Source of the DNA: Aureicoccus marinus
GTDB taxonomy: Bacteria; Bacteroidota; Bacteroidia; Flavobacteriales; Flavobacteriaceae
Assembly (NCBI RefSeq): GCF_002954325.1
Contig: NZ_MQVX01000001.1
Coordinates: 873,546-937,545, forward strand
Reading direction: 5' to 3'
Length of the DNA: 64,000 nucleotides
Shown piece after piece: positions 25,950 through 34,418 of the stretch. Position numbers and translations under genes: made by a program. The notes under the pieces are model-generated. The model saw only the letters and a list, made by a program, of their open reading frames with translations. It was not told the DNA's origin and did no database searches. Each line of letters starts with the position of its first letter. Position 1 is the first letter of the stretch.

Positions 25950-27235
25950 GATTTACTTTTTAGGTAGTTGAGACGAACCCGTACGGCTTGCTGGTGCCCT
26001 TGTAGGCCTTCAGCCAGTGCCATTTCTTCAACTGCCGGGCCCAGGTTTTGAATTCCCTCTTCACTTAATTTCTGAAAAGTGATGGCTTTGGTAAAACTGT
26101 TCAGATGAACCCCGCTATACTGTTTGGCATAGCCATTGGTCGGTAAGGTGTGGTTGGTGCCACTGGCATAATCCCCTGCACTTTCAGGACTAAAAGTTCC
26201 CACAAAGACGGAACCTGCATTGTAGCAGTGATCGACAAAATAGTCTTCGTCTTCACTCATGATAATATAGTGCTCAGGAGCGTAGTCGTTGATAAATTCA
26301 TTGGCTACTTCTCGGTCTTCAAAGACGACGGCAAGGCTGTTTTGTAAAGCTTTACGGGCGATTTCAGAACGAGGCAACACCGCCAGTTGCTCCGCCAGCG
26401 CCTCTTGAACCCGTGGAAGAATTTCTTCGCTCTGAGCGACCAAGACCACCTGGCTGTCGGGACCGTGTTCTGCCTGACTCAATAGATCGGCTGCGATAAA
26501 GGAAGCCGGAACGCTTTGGTCAGCAACGACCAATACTTCACTAGGGCCTGCCGGCATATCAATGGCAACCCGATAGCGCGTGGCATACTGCTTAGCAGCG
26601 GTGACATACTGATTGCCGGGTCCAAAGAGTTTGTAGACCGCCGGAACACTTTCGGTTCCGAGGGTTAGAGCTGCTATAGCCTGTATACCTCCAAGGGTAG
26701 CAATCTTATCTACTCCACAAAGTTGAGCGGTATACAGAATAGCCGGGTGAATACCTTCACGTGATGGCGGGGTGCACAGGACAATTTCTTTACACCCAGC
26801 AATCTTTGCCGGAATGGCCAGCATGAGTAGAGTACTGAACAAAGGGGCACTGCCCCCTGGAATGTAGAGCCCGACCTTTTCTATGGGTCTTTGCTCTTGC
26901 CAACAGCGAACCCCAGTTTGGGTTTCAACCTCTGTACGACCACTTATTTGGGCTTCATGAAAGGCCTTTATATTGCGGTAAGCTTGTTGAATGGCTTGCT
27001 TGAGGCTCTCGTTCAAAAGTCCTTCAGCCCGCTTGATTTCGTTGGCTGGAAGGAGTAGTTCTTTGGGGCGTACCCCATCAAAGCGTTCACAGTAGTCCCG
27101 AAGCGCCTCATCCCCATTTTGGGCCACGGCATCAAAGACTTCTTTTACGGTGGATTGCAGCGTCTCGTAATCAGCTTGTGGCCTTTCCATTAAGGCTTCC
27201 CAATCCTTTTTTTCTGGTGAAATCAGGGTTTTCAT
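25946..27235 (-). CDS. hisD: Histidinol dehydrogenase
   Basis: This 429-residue zinc enzyme makes histidine from histidinol through two NAD-dependent oxidations. The family signatures GLYIPGGSAPLFSTLLM, DMPAGPSEVLVVAD, LLSQAEHGPDSQ and the catalytic Glu-His pair in APEHYIIM are visible. The zinc-binding ASGTNHTLPTNG is present. It starts with an ATG that overlaps the hisG stop by one base. Confidence 0.97.
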   Translation of the reverse strand: MKTLISPEKKDWEALMERPQADYETLQSTVKEVFDAVAQNGDEALRDYCERFDGVRPKELLLPANEIKRAEGLLNESLKQAIQQAYRNIKAFHEAQISGRTEVETQTGVRCWQEQRPIEKVGLYIPGGSAPLFSTLLMLAIPAKIAGCKEIVLCTPPSREGIHPAILYTAQLCGVDKIATLGGIQAIAALTLGTESVPAVYKLFGPGNQYVTAAKQYATRYRVAIDMPAGPSEVLVVADQSVPASFIAADLLSQAEHGPDSQVVLVAQSEEILPRVQEALAEQLAVLPRSEIARKALQNSLAVVFEDREVANEFINDYAPEHYIIMSEDEDYFVDHCYNAGSVFVGTFSPESAGDYASGTNHTLPTNGYAKQYSGVHLNSFTKAITFQKLSEEGIQNLGPAVEEMALAEGLQGHQQAVRVRLNYLKSKS

Positions 27236-28092
27236 CAGGCGAGCATTTTTTCAATAGGACAAACCAAAATTCCTTCCGCACCGGCAGTTTTAAGTTGATC
27301 GATCACTTCCCAAAAAGCCTTTTCAGAGATAACCGTGTGGACTGAGTGCCAGCCGCTTTCCGCAAGCGGTAATACGGTAGGGCTGCGCATTCCCGGCAAA
27401 AGAGCAATGACTTCTTTGAGGCTTTCTTCCGGCACGTTCATCAAAACGTACTTGTTCTGGCGGGCAGTTAGAACCGATTGAAGTCGAAACTGCAATTGTT
27501 TTAGCAGGGCCGCTCGTTCTTCATCAATACTCGGAGAAACAGCCAGAACAGCCTCACTTTTCAGCAAAACTTCCACTTCTTTCAGGTTGTTCTTAAAAAG
27601 GGTACTCCCACTGGAAACGATGTCCACAATAGCGTCCGCCAAACCAATATTGGGCGCGATTTCAACCGAACCACTAATCTTGTGGATATCGGCTTTAATT
27701 TCATTCTTTTCTAAAAATTGACGCACCGTTTCGGGGTAAGAACTGGCTATCTTTTTGCCGTTCAGGTCCTCGATACCGCTGTATTCCGTGGTTTTAGGGA
27801 CCGCTAAGGAAACCCGGCATTTTGAAAACCCAAGCTTTTCGACAGACTCAATGCCCTGCCCTTTTTCGACCAGAAGGTTCTCCCCGATAATAGCACAGTC
27901 AATAACACCGTCCTTGAGATATTGCGGAATATCTCCGTTACGCAGGTAAAACACCTCGAGCGGAAAATTACGGGAGGAGGCCTTGAGTTGGTCTTTTCCG
28001 TTGTCAATTGAAATACCGCACTCCTTCAGGATTTTCAGGGAATCCTCATTGAGTCGGCCACTTTTTTGAATAGCAATTCTGATCTTTTTCAT
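27235..28092 (-). CDS. hisG: ATP phosphoribosyltransferase, long form
   Basis: HisG condenses ATP with PRPP, the first step of the pathway and the point of feedback control. The 285-residue length and the C-terminal ACT-like regulatory domain (about 215-285) show the long form, which needs no HisZ partner. IAIQKSGRLNEDS is the N-terminal signature. IVDIVSSGSTLFKNNL contains the PRPP loop. It is the first structural gene after the leader peptide and attenuator hairpin. A histidine-sensitive attenuation plus allosteric inhibition by histidine is therefore expected. Confidence 0.97.
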   Translation of the reverse strand: MKKIRIAIQKSGRLNEDSLKILKECGISIDNGKDQLKASSRNFPLEVFYLRNGDIPQYLKDGVIDCAIIGENLLVEKGQGIESVEKLGFSKCRVSLAVPKTTEYSGIEDLNGKKIASSYPETVRQFLEKNEIKADIHKISGSVEIAPNIGLADAIVDIVSSGSTLFKNNLKEVEVLLKSEAVLAVSPSIDEERAALLKQLQFRLQSVLTARQNKYVLMNVPEESLKEVIALLPGMRSPTVLPLAESGWHSVHTVISEKAFWEVIDQLKTAGAEGILVCPIEKMLA

Positions 28093-28111
28093 GCACTTTT
28101 TAAAAATGAAA

Positions 28112-28137
28112 AACCCGTTTGACGCATCAAACGGGTT
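28112..28137 (-). terminator. his operon attenuator terminator
   Basis: A perfect 11-bp stem pairs 28112-28122 with 28127-28137 around a 4-base loop. On the minus strand it is followed by a run containing TTTTTCATTTTT. It lies between the leader ORF stop and the hisG ATG, in the position of an attenuator. Confidence 0.85.
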
Positions 28138-28168
28138 TCAACTTATTTTGATAAACACAAAAACATCG

Positions 28169-28222
28169 CTACCTCGCTTGATTGCAAGTAGTAGGGTGAT
28201 GATGTGTGTAGCTCTGTTTCAC
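28169..28222 (-). CDS. his operon leader peptide (17 codons, three consecutive His)
   Basis: On the minus strand a GTG start at 28222 opens an ORF that ends with TAG at 28169-28171. The product reads VKQSYTHHHPTTCNQAR with His codons at 28196-28204. The triple His placed ahead of an intrinsic terminator and hisG is the arrangement of a ribosome-stalling attenuator. The GTG lies very close to the predicted transcription start, so translation may be almost leaderless. The coding call rests on position and His content, since the peptide is too short for other tests. Confidence 0.72.
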   Translation of the reverse strand: MKQSYTHHHPTTCNQAR

Positions 28223-28226
28223 AATG

Positions 28227-28258
28227 CAAAAATAAGGCTAATCTTAGTTATTTCCCAA
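28227..28258 (-). promoter_or_regulatory. Candidate his operon promoter
   Basis: On the minus strand TATTTTTG at 28227-28234 matches the -7 element TAnnTTTG, and TTG at 28256-28258 lies 21 bases upstream, within the known spacing of Bacteroidota promoters. The -33 part falls in the last codons of the prohibitin-like gene. Confidence 0.55.
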
Positions 28259-29059
28259 AATTAAAGGCAGCCCACTTTCACCGGACCCGACAACAACCAC
28301 TTTGGCATTGGGGGACTCTGCCAACTTCATAGTCGCGTCAATCCCTTTATCTTGAAGGATTTTGTCTGTTAATGAGGCACTTAAAATACGGTTTGCATCG
28401 GCCTTACCCTTTGCTTCAATTCTCTGTTTTTGTGCCTCTTTTTCGGCGGTAACCAATCTAAATTCGTACTCCAAAGCGGTTTGTTCTTGCTTGAGTTTAC
28501 GCTCGATAGCCTCGCGAATGGTTGGAGGAAGGGTTACATCACGTACCAGAATTTCATTTAATTGAATATACTGGTCATCAACGATGTTTTTGGTTTCCAC
28601 GTAGATTTCGTTTTGAATAGCATCCCGTTTGGTGGAGTACAATTGTTCCGGGGTGTATCGACCAACAACGCTACGTGCGGCAGAACGAATAGCAGGCAAA
28701 AGAATACGCTCTACGTATTTTTCACTTTTTTCCTGGTGAAGTTTTCCGAGAACATCGTATTTAGGCTGAAACCAGGCTGAAGCATCAATTTGAATTTCAA
28801 GTCCATTAGACGAGAGAACCTTCATTTGTTCAAAACGTTCTTGTTGTCTTACTTCGTAGACATAGACCTTATTCCAGGGCGCCACAAGGTGAAACCCTTC
28901 ACTCATTGGTGGCTTATCCGTTACAACCCCACCAGCAAAGGTGCGATAAAGAACTCCGGCCTCACCAGAACCAATGGTAATAGCGGATTTAGAAACAATA
29001 ATGACACCGGCGATAAATAAGAAAATCACAGGTAAAGCAATTTTGGGCAATCTTTCCAT
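28244..29059 (-). CDS. SPFH/prohibitin-family membrane protein
   Basis: This 271-residue protein has an N-terminal membrane anchor (ALPVIFLFIAGVIIVS) and a band 7 domain from about residue 30. The domain includes FHLVAPWNKVYVYEVR and ARSVVGRYTPEQLYSTKR. A long charged helix (about 185-225) and a C-terminal VVVVGSGESGLPLILG tail complete the prohibitin pattern. Members form large membrane-bound rings and often modulate FtsH-type proteases or membrane microdomains. No protease gene is adjacent. It shares strand with the VWA membrane gene upstream and precedes the his operon. Confidence 0.9.
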   Translation of the reverse strand: MERLPKIALPVIFLFIAGVIIVSKSAITIGSGEAGVLYRTFAGGVVTDKPPMSEGFHLVAPWNKVYVYEVRQQERFEQMKVLSSNGLEIQIDASAWFQPKYDVLGKLHQEKSEKYVERILLPAIRSAARSVVGRYTPEQLYSTKRDAIQNEIYVETKNIVDDQYIQLNEILVRDVTLPPTIREAIERKLKQEQTALEYEFRLVTAEKEAQKQRIEAKGKADANRILSASLTDKILQDKGIDATMKLAESPNAKVVVVGSGESGLPLILGNN

Positions 29060-29096
29060 AGTAGTGAATTGAATAAAAAAAATAGTGGAATTGTAT

Positions 29097-31127
29097 TTAC
29101 ATCCAGCCTCTGTACTTGCGGATAAACCACTCGCATGCGAGCGCGAGCACCCACAAGAAAAGAAGTGTTTTTAGTTGTATTAAAGGTACGACAATTTCCC
29201 TGCTTCTCTCTCGCGGGGTAAAGCGAGAATCTTCTAGCAGAGCGGATTTAAAAGCTTCCCATTGGTCGGGGTAAAAAACGCGGCCTCCAGTTTTGATCGC
29301 CAGGTCTTCTAATTGGTCTTTCTGACTGAAGAGAGCCAGTTGTTCAAAATTGAACTCCAGTATTTCAAAACTCCCCGACACGGATCTCTTCCTGTTCGTT
29401 TCGATAATGGAATAGTTGTAATTGCCTGCTTCCAGGGTGCTCAGATCCACTTCGTAGCGATTGGCTCGGAGGGCAAAAGGTATCTCCTGGTTCTTCTCTT
29501 CTGTTTCTGTAGTCAAACGGAGTACAAGCGATGCACTGGGGTCGAAGACGAAGGTGGGATCAAAATAGCGGGCCGTGATCCGGGACCTCTCCCCTTTTCG
29601 GTAACTCGATTCTACTTCGGCGACCAGACGGTTCTTCTTTTGAGAGGCCGAGAGATAACGGATGACGAGCGAGACCGCTTGGTCAAACTCCTCAAAGTTT
29701 TGAGAAGTTCTGTAGCTGTGCATCCGCCAACGCCACAAGCCTTCAGCGCCTAGGACCGCCCGTCTTGTGTCTCCATCGTCCAGAAAAAACAACAGGGGCT
29801 GTCTTAGTTCTACTCCTCTAATGCTCTGATTAAACAGAATGTTTGCCGCTTGCAGCAAGTCAAACTCTCCCAAGGTCATGTGTAAAGGGGGATAATCCGA
29901 AGGATCAAAACCGGTCCAATCAAAGAGTTGAAAATTATCGGCAGGATTCGCCTGTACATCTTCTTCCTGCCCAAGAGAACGAAATTGATAGGCTGTTTCT
30001 CGGCTGTTCACAAAACTCCAGGCCGTCTGGGTACCCCCAATTAACCAATACGGCGTGCCAGAGGATTCGATATAATCCCAAACCGCACGAAATGAATTTT
30101 GAGGCTGGTAGAGAACCAAGACCGAATACTCCGTCCAGCGGTCCGGAGAGCTGTTGGGTTTAAGAAACTCTACTTCACGTTGGCCATTGTTTTCAAGGGC
30201 TTCTTTCAATACACCGAGATCGGGATGAGCAATGGCACTGACCAGGCCGACCTTCACAGATTCGTCAAGTACTTCTAGCCTTTTGACTTCCGAGTTGTTC
30301 GGGGTATTGCGTTCTTGGGATAAGGGAGTTATACGGGCTTCTACCCGTTGAATGCCCGTTTGGGAAGCGGGGAGGTAAAAACGCTCTTTCCCTCCAGTAT
30401 TTTCTATGGAATACCTCAGAGCTCTCTGGGCTAATTTACGTCCATTGACCCAAATCTCTAAGGTAGCTGAGCCCGTGCTATTTCCTGCAAATATCCAAGA
30501 GACTTCCAACGGGTAATCGTTTCCGAGAAAAGCGTATTTGTTGAGGACCATTTGTCGGACCCGGATATCCTCGTACTGAGTAGTGTCCCCAACAACTACA
30601 GGGAAGACGGTGAAAGCTTCGTCCCACTGTCCAAAACCGTAGCTCACACCGGTATTTTGATTACCATCACTGAGCAGGGCTAAAGCGGTTGGTTCTCCTT
30701 TGGAGAGCTCATTCAGTTGGCTAATCGCCTTACCGAGGTCGGTTTGAACCCCATTAAAGGTCAAGCTGTCCTTGGGACGTAATAAAGAGTTGAATGAGAA
30801 AGTCTGTAATCGAAAACTATTCTGAAGATCAGCGTCTGTCTCGATTCTTTTTTCCCAATCGAGGACTTCTTCTTGACCGCCTAATGCCCTCACCGATTGG
30901 CTGTTGTCATAAGCCACAAGAAGTGCCGGCTTGATCACTTCGGATTCAATGCGACTGATCTTGGGGTTAATCAATAGAAGGCCCAGCAAGAAGAGGGCTG
31001 TAGCTCTTAAAAGAGCAAGTCCAATTCGGGTGTTGGTACGTTCTTTGCAAAACAAGTAAACCCAATACCCCAATAGCAGGGATACTACCAAAGAAAGTAG
31101 GAGTAGTAAAAGGGTTCCAGCTTGCAT
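29097..31127 (-). CDS. Membrane protein with VWA-like periplasmic region
   Basis: This 676-residue protein has two N-terminal membrane helices (about 5-25 and 37-58) and one near the C-terminus (VPLIQLKTLLFLWVLALAC). The large middle part faces the periplasm. It starts with VAYDNSQSVRAL, a DxSxS MIDAS-like motif, and continues as a von Willebrand A fold (TALALLSDGNQNTG). The architecture is a known but uncharacterised Bacteroidota family related to BatA-type proteins. No MoxR partner is adjacent, so its function is unassigned. It follows fabG by 9 bases. Confidence 0.8.
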   Translation of the reverse strand: MQAGTLLLLLLSLVVSLLLGYWVYLFCKERTNTRIGLALLRATALFLLGLLLINPKISRIESEVIKPALLVAYDNSQSVRALGGQEEVLDWEKRIETDADLQNSFRLQTFSFNSLLRPKDSLTFNGVQTDLGKAISQLNELSKGEPTALALLSDGNQNTGVSYGFGQWDEAFTVFPVVVGDTTQYEDIRVRQMVLNKYAFLGNDYPLEVSWIFAGNSTGSATLEIWVNGRKLAQRALRYSIENTGGKERFYLPASQTGIQRVEARITPLSQERNTPNNSEVKRLEVLDESVKVGLVSAIAHPDLGVLKEALENNGQREVEFLKPNSSPDRWTEYSVLVLYQPQNSFRAVWDYIESSGTPYWLIGGTQTAWSFVNSRETAYQFRSLGQEEDVQANPADNFQLFDWTGFDPSDYPPLHMTLGEFDLLQAANILFNQSIRGVELRQPLLFFLDDGDTRRAVLGAEGLWRWRMHSYRTSQNFEEFDQAVSLVIRYLSASQKKNRLVAEVESSYRKGERSRITARYFDPTFVFDPSASLVLRLTTETEEKNQEIPFALRANRYEVDLSTLEAGNYNYSIIETNRKRSVSGSFEILEFNFEQLALFSQKDQLEDLAIKTGGRVFYPDQWEAFKSALLEDSRFTPRERSREIVVPLIQLKTLLFLWVLALACEWFIRKYRGWM

Positions 31128-31136
31128 ACAGGAGGC

Positions 31137-31883
31137 TTAAGTCAGCATCCCTCCGTCAACCTGCAATACTTGACCTGTGATATAGGAAGACAAATCAGAT
31201 CCCAAGAATAAGCAGGCCTGGGCAACATCCTCAGGCGTACCTCCGCGTTTTAATGGAATAGCATCGCGCCATCCTTGTACCACTTTTTCGTCCAGTTGAC
31301 CCGTCATCTCGGTTTCGATAAAGCCTGGTGCGATCACGTTGCAGCGAATGTTACGAGATCCCAATTCCAAGGCTACAGATTTACTAAAACCTATAATTCC
31401 GGCTTTTGAAGCGGCGTAATTGGTTTGACCAGCGTTTCCTTTGACTCCAACAACGCTACTCATATTGATAATGGATCCCTGGCGTTGTTTCAAAAGGGTA
31501 CGCTGTACCGCCTTGGTCATGTTAAAGATGGATTTGAGATTGACTTCGATGACCTTATCAAAATCATCCTCCCCCATTCGCATCAAGAGATTATCTCGGG
31601 TGATACCTGCATTGTTGATCAGGATATCCAAACCACCAAAATCGTTCAATACGTCAGCAACAAGTTGTTCGCACTCTTCAAATACAGCCGCATTGCTTTG
31701 GTACGCTTTGGCTTTGACTCCACTGGCGGTCAACTCCTTTTCAAGCTCCAAAGCCGGAGCTGCACTAGAACTGTAAGTAAAAGCTACTTGCGCTCCTTCA
31801 GCGGCAAAAAGTTGAGCAATTCCGCGTCCGATTCCTCGGCTTGCACCCGTGATTAGTGCTATTTTTCCCTCTAGTAATCCCAT
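31137..31883 (-). CDS. fabG: 3-oxoacyl-[acyl-carrier-protein] reductase
   Basis: This 248-residue short-chain dehydrogenase carries out the NADPH-dependent reduction step of fatty acid elongation. The cofactor motif is GASRGIGRGIA, and the catalytic set is Asn (NNAG), Ser in NMSSVVG, and Tyr/Lys in YAASK. The C-terminal YITGQVLQVDGGM is typical of true FabG. Paralogous SDR enzymes can look similar, but length and motifs favour FabG. It lies between sucD and the VWA membrane gene. Confidence 0.93.
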   Translation of the reverse strand: MGLLEGKIALITGASRGIGRGIAQLFAAEGAQVAFTYSSSAAPALELEKELTASGVKAKAYQSNAAVFEECEQLVADVLNDFGGLDILINNAGITRDNLLMRMGEDDFDKVIEVNLKSIFNMTKAVQRTLLKQRQGSIINMSSVVGVKGNAGQTNYAASKAGIIGFSKSVALELGSRNIRCNVIAPGFIETEMTGQLDEKVVQGWRDAIPLKRGGTPEDVAQACLFLGSDLSSYITGQVLQVDGGMLT

Positions 31884-31898
31884 ATTGGTTAGAATGAG

Positions 31899-31922
31899 AG
31901 AAAGGGGCCTAAACCCCTTTCT
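31899..31922 (-). terminator. Hairpin between sucD and fabG
   Basis: A perfect 9-bp stem pairs 31899-31907 with 31914-31922 around a 6-base loop, 24 bases past the sucD stop. The U-tract is poor on both strands, so it may be a weak terminator or an RNA-stabilising hairpin. Confidence 0.45.
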
Positions 31923-31945
31923 GAGTTATTATTTAATCCTGGGCT

Positions 31946-32818
31946 TTACCCAAGTACTTCTTTGACTTTTACACCAATTTCAGCGGGTGAATCCACTACG
32001 TGAATTCCACACTCGCCCATGATGCGCTTTTTAGCCTGAGCCGTATCGTCACTACCTCCAACGATTGCTCCGGCATGCCCCATGGTACGTCCGGCAGGTG
32101 CAGTTTCCCCAGCGATAAATCCAACGATTGGTTTTGTACTACCGCTTTCTTGGTACCATTTGGCCGCATCCGCTTCCAATTGTCCTCCGATCTCACCAAT
32201 CATGACAACACACTCGGTTTCTGGATCTTCAACCAACATCTGAACGGCTTCTTTGGTCGTGGTTCCGATAATAGGATCCCCTCCAATACCAATCGCCGTG
32301 GTGATACCGAGACCTTGACGTACAACCTGATCTGCTGCTTCGTAGGTCAATGTACCGGATTTAGAAACAATTCCAACATTCCCCTTTTTGAATACGAAGC
32401 CTGGCATGATACCTACTTTCGCTTCTTCAGGAGTGATCACTCCAGGACAGTTGGGTCCAACAAGCGTACAATCACGCTCATCGATATAGGCTTGAACCTT
32501 CACCATATCCGCAACTGGGATTCCTTCGGTGATGGTGATAATCACTTTAATTCCAGCATCAGCAGCCTCCATAATGGCATCTGCAGCAAAAGCTGGGGGA
32601 ACAAAGATGATGGTGGTGTCCGCACCCACTTGCTCGACAGCATCCTTTACGGTGTTAAAAACAGGTCTGTTTAAGTGGGTTTGTCCACCTTTACCGGGAG
32701 TCACTCCACCGACGACCTGTGTCCCATATTCAATCATTTGTTCTGCGTGGAAGGTCCCTTCTGTTCCAGTGAAACCTTGCACGATGATTTTAGAATCTTT
32801 ATTAACTAAGACGCTCAT
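31946..32818 (-). CDS. sucD: Succinyl-CoA synthetase (ligase) alpha subunit
   Basis: This is the 290-residue CoA-binding subunit of the TCA cycle enzyme that converts succinyl-CoA to succinate with nucleoside triphosphate formation. The signatures are IVQGFTGTEGTFHAEQM near the start, GPNCPGVITPEEAKVGIMPG, and the active-site phosphohistidine in RTMGHAGAIVGG. sucC is not adjacent, as is usual in Flavobacteriia. It has its own candidate promoter box, which fits its place after the lipid A genes. Confidence 0.97.
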   Translation of the reverse strand: MSVLVNKDSKIIVQGFTGTEGTFHAEQMIEYGTQVVGGVTPGKGGQTHLNRPVFNTVKDAVEQVGADTTIIFVPPAFAADAIMEAADAGIKVIITITEGIPVADMVKVQAYIDERDCTLVGPNCPGVITPEEAKVGIMPGFVFKKGNVGIVSKSGTLTYEAADQVVRQGLGITTAIGIGGDPIIGTTTKEAVQMLVEDPETECVVMIGEIGGQLEADAAKWYQESGSTKPIVGFIAGETAPAGRTMGHAGAIVGGSDDTAQAKKRIMGECGIHVVDSPAEIGVKVKEVLG

Positions 32819-32835
32819 TGCTAAATTTTAGATTA

Positions 32836-32843
32836 CAAAAATA
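32836..32843 (-). promoter_or_regulatory. Candidate promoter -7 box for sucD
   Basis: On the minus strand the box reads TATTTTTG, an exact TAnnTTTG match, about 18 bases before the sucD ATG. The best TTG upstream is 25 bases away, slightly beyond the usual spacing. Confidence 0.45.
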
Positions 32844-32871
32844 GGAGTATACCGCAAATTGAGAAACCCAA

Positions 32872-33816
32872 TTATCCATTCTTTTTAAACTCTTCAAAAA
32901 GTCGAGGTAGCCGTTTTAAATAGGCCAGTTGTTTCAGCATACTTCTGGATTCCTCCGCAGGACTTCCAAAATAGGTTACTCCACCTTTTAAACTCTTACT
33001 CACACCGGCCTGAGCCAAAAGAACAGCCTTGGACCCAATGGTAATTCCACTGGTAATCCCGACCTGTCCCCAAATAACCACTTCATCTTCAACAATGACA
33101 CATCCTGCGATACCACACTGGGCTGCAATCTGGCACTTCTTCCCTATTTGGGTGTCGTGACCAATCTGGATTTGGTTGTCGAGTATACTTCCAGCACCAA
33201 TAATGGTGTCTCCACTGACGCCACGGTCAATTGTACATCCTGCACCGATTTCGACCTTGTCTTCAATGACTACGCGGCCACCTGAACGGAGGCGGTCAAA
33301 ACCTTCGGGGCGCTTTTTGTAATAAAACGCATCTGACCCAATAACGGTTCCTGCCTGAATGATCACATCATCTCCAATCACCGTATGATCGTGAAGTACG
33401 ACATTCGGTTGAATCAGGCAGTTCTTCCCTATAATCACATTTTTGCCTACAAAGGCACCGGGTTGAATAAGGGACCCTTCCCCTATTTGAGCTTGGGACG
33501 ACTGCAACTCTTCCCCCTTTTGAAAAGGCTTAAAGTGCAGTGTTAAACGATTAAAATCGCGAAAGGGATCATCCGAAATCAGAAGGGATTTGCCCTCAGG
33601 GCAGTCCACCTCCTTATTGATTAGAACGGTGGTGGCAGCCGACTGTAAGGCTTTGTCGTAGTACTTGGGATGGTCAACAAAGACGATGTCGCCCGGCTCT
33701 ACCACATGGATTTCATTAATCCCGGTGATTTTGAATTTAGGATCCCCAACAAAACTGCACGAAAGCAGGTCTGCGATTTGCTTAAGGGAATGAGGTTGCG
33801 GGAATTTCATGCTCAA
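32872..33816 (-). CDS. LpxD-like UDP-3-O-acylglucosamine N-acyltransferase paralogue
   Basis: This 314-residue left-handed beta-helix acyltransferase has an N-terminal uridine-binding domain followed by hexapeptide repeats (VIGKNCLIQPNVVLHDH and so on). The catalytic His equivalent is in NQIQIGHDTQIG. It shares overall layout with the true lpxD at 36595 but is diverged, and a second LpxD-like protein near efp is a recurrent feature of Flavobacteriia in my experience. It may use a different acyl chain, or act on another amino-sugar nucleotide. It lies 3 bases behind efp. Confidence 0.85.
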   Translation of the reverse strand: MSMKFPQPHSLKQIADLLSCSFVGDPKFKITGINEIHVVEPGDIVFVDHPKYYDKALQSAATTVLINKEVDCPEGKSLLISDDPFRDFNRLTLHFKPFQKGEELQSSQAQIGEGSLIQPGAFVGKNVIIGKNCLIQPNVVLHDHTVIGDDVIIQAGTVIGSDAFYYKKRPEGFDRLRSGGRVVIEDKVEIGAGCTIDRGVSGDTIIGAGSILDNQIQIGHDTQIGKKCQIAAQCGIAGCVIVEDEVVIWGQVGITSGITIGSKAVLLAQAGVSKSLKGGVTYFGSPAEESRSMLKQLAYLKRLPRLFEEFKKNG

Positions 33817-33819
33817 CGC

Positions 33820-34386
33820 TTATTCCTTAGCGCGCTCCATATAAGCACCCTTCTCTGTATCGATTTTGATCTTGTCTCCTTCGTTGATAAAAAGAGGAAC
33901 GTTGATTCTGGCACCGGTTTCCACCGTAGCTGGTTTGGTGGCGTTGGTGGCGGTATTACCTTTTACTCCTGGTTCTGTGTGGGTCACTTCGAGTATAACA
34001 CTGGCTGGCATTTCTACCGAAAGAGGCATTTGATCTTCCGCATTAAAAATGATGGTTACGATTTCCCCTTCTTTAAGAAGATCCGGAGTGTCCAAAGAGT
34101 CTTTTTGTAGGGCAATTTGGTTGTAGTCATCCGTATTCATAAAATGAAAGGTGTCTCCTTCTGGATACAGAAACTGATAAGAACGCGTCTCCACACGTAC
34201 ATCTTCAATTTTGTGACCGGCAGAAAAGGTATTGTCAATCACTTTGCCAGAAGTCACACTCTTCAACTTTGTCCGCACAAAGGCTGGGCCTTTTCCGGGT
34301 TTTACATGAAGAAACTCAATGATTTTATAAATGTCGTTGTTGTAACGGATACACAATCCTTTGCGGATATCAGAGGTGCTAGCCAT
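33820..34386 (-). CDS. efp: Translation elongation factor P
   Basis: This 188-residue protein has three beta-barrel domains. It relieves ribosome stalling at polyproline stretches. The KOW-like domain I carries the tip loop KPGKGPAFVRTKLK, in which Lys32 is at the position normally modified. Domain II begins near VETRSYQFLY. The C-terminal domain III ends GARINVPLFINEGDKI. No epmA or epmB gene lies here. It sits between lpxA and the second lpxD-like gene. Confidence 0.97.
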   Translation of the reverse strand: MASTSDIRKGLCIRYNNDIYKIIEFLHVKPGKGPAFVRTKLKSVTSGKVIDNTFSAGHKIEDVRVETRSYQFLYPEGDTFHFMNTDDYNQIALQKDSLDTPDLLKEGEIVTIIFNAEDQMPLSVEMPASVILEVTHTEPGVKGNTATNATKPATVETGARINVPLFINEGDKIKIDTEKGAYMERAKE

Positions 34387-34418
34387 GGGTGTTGTTTTTT
34401 GGGTAAATCAGATATTTT

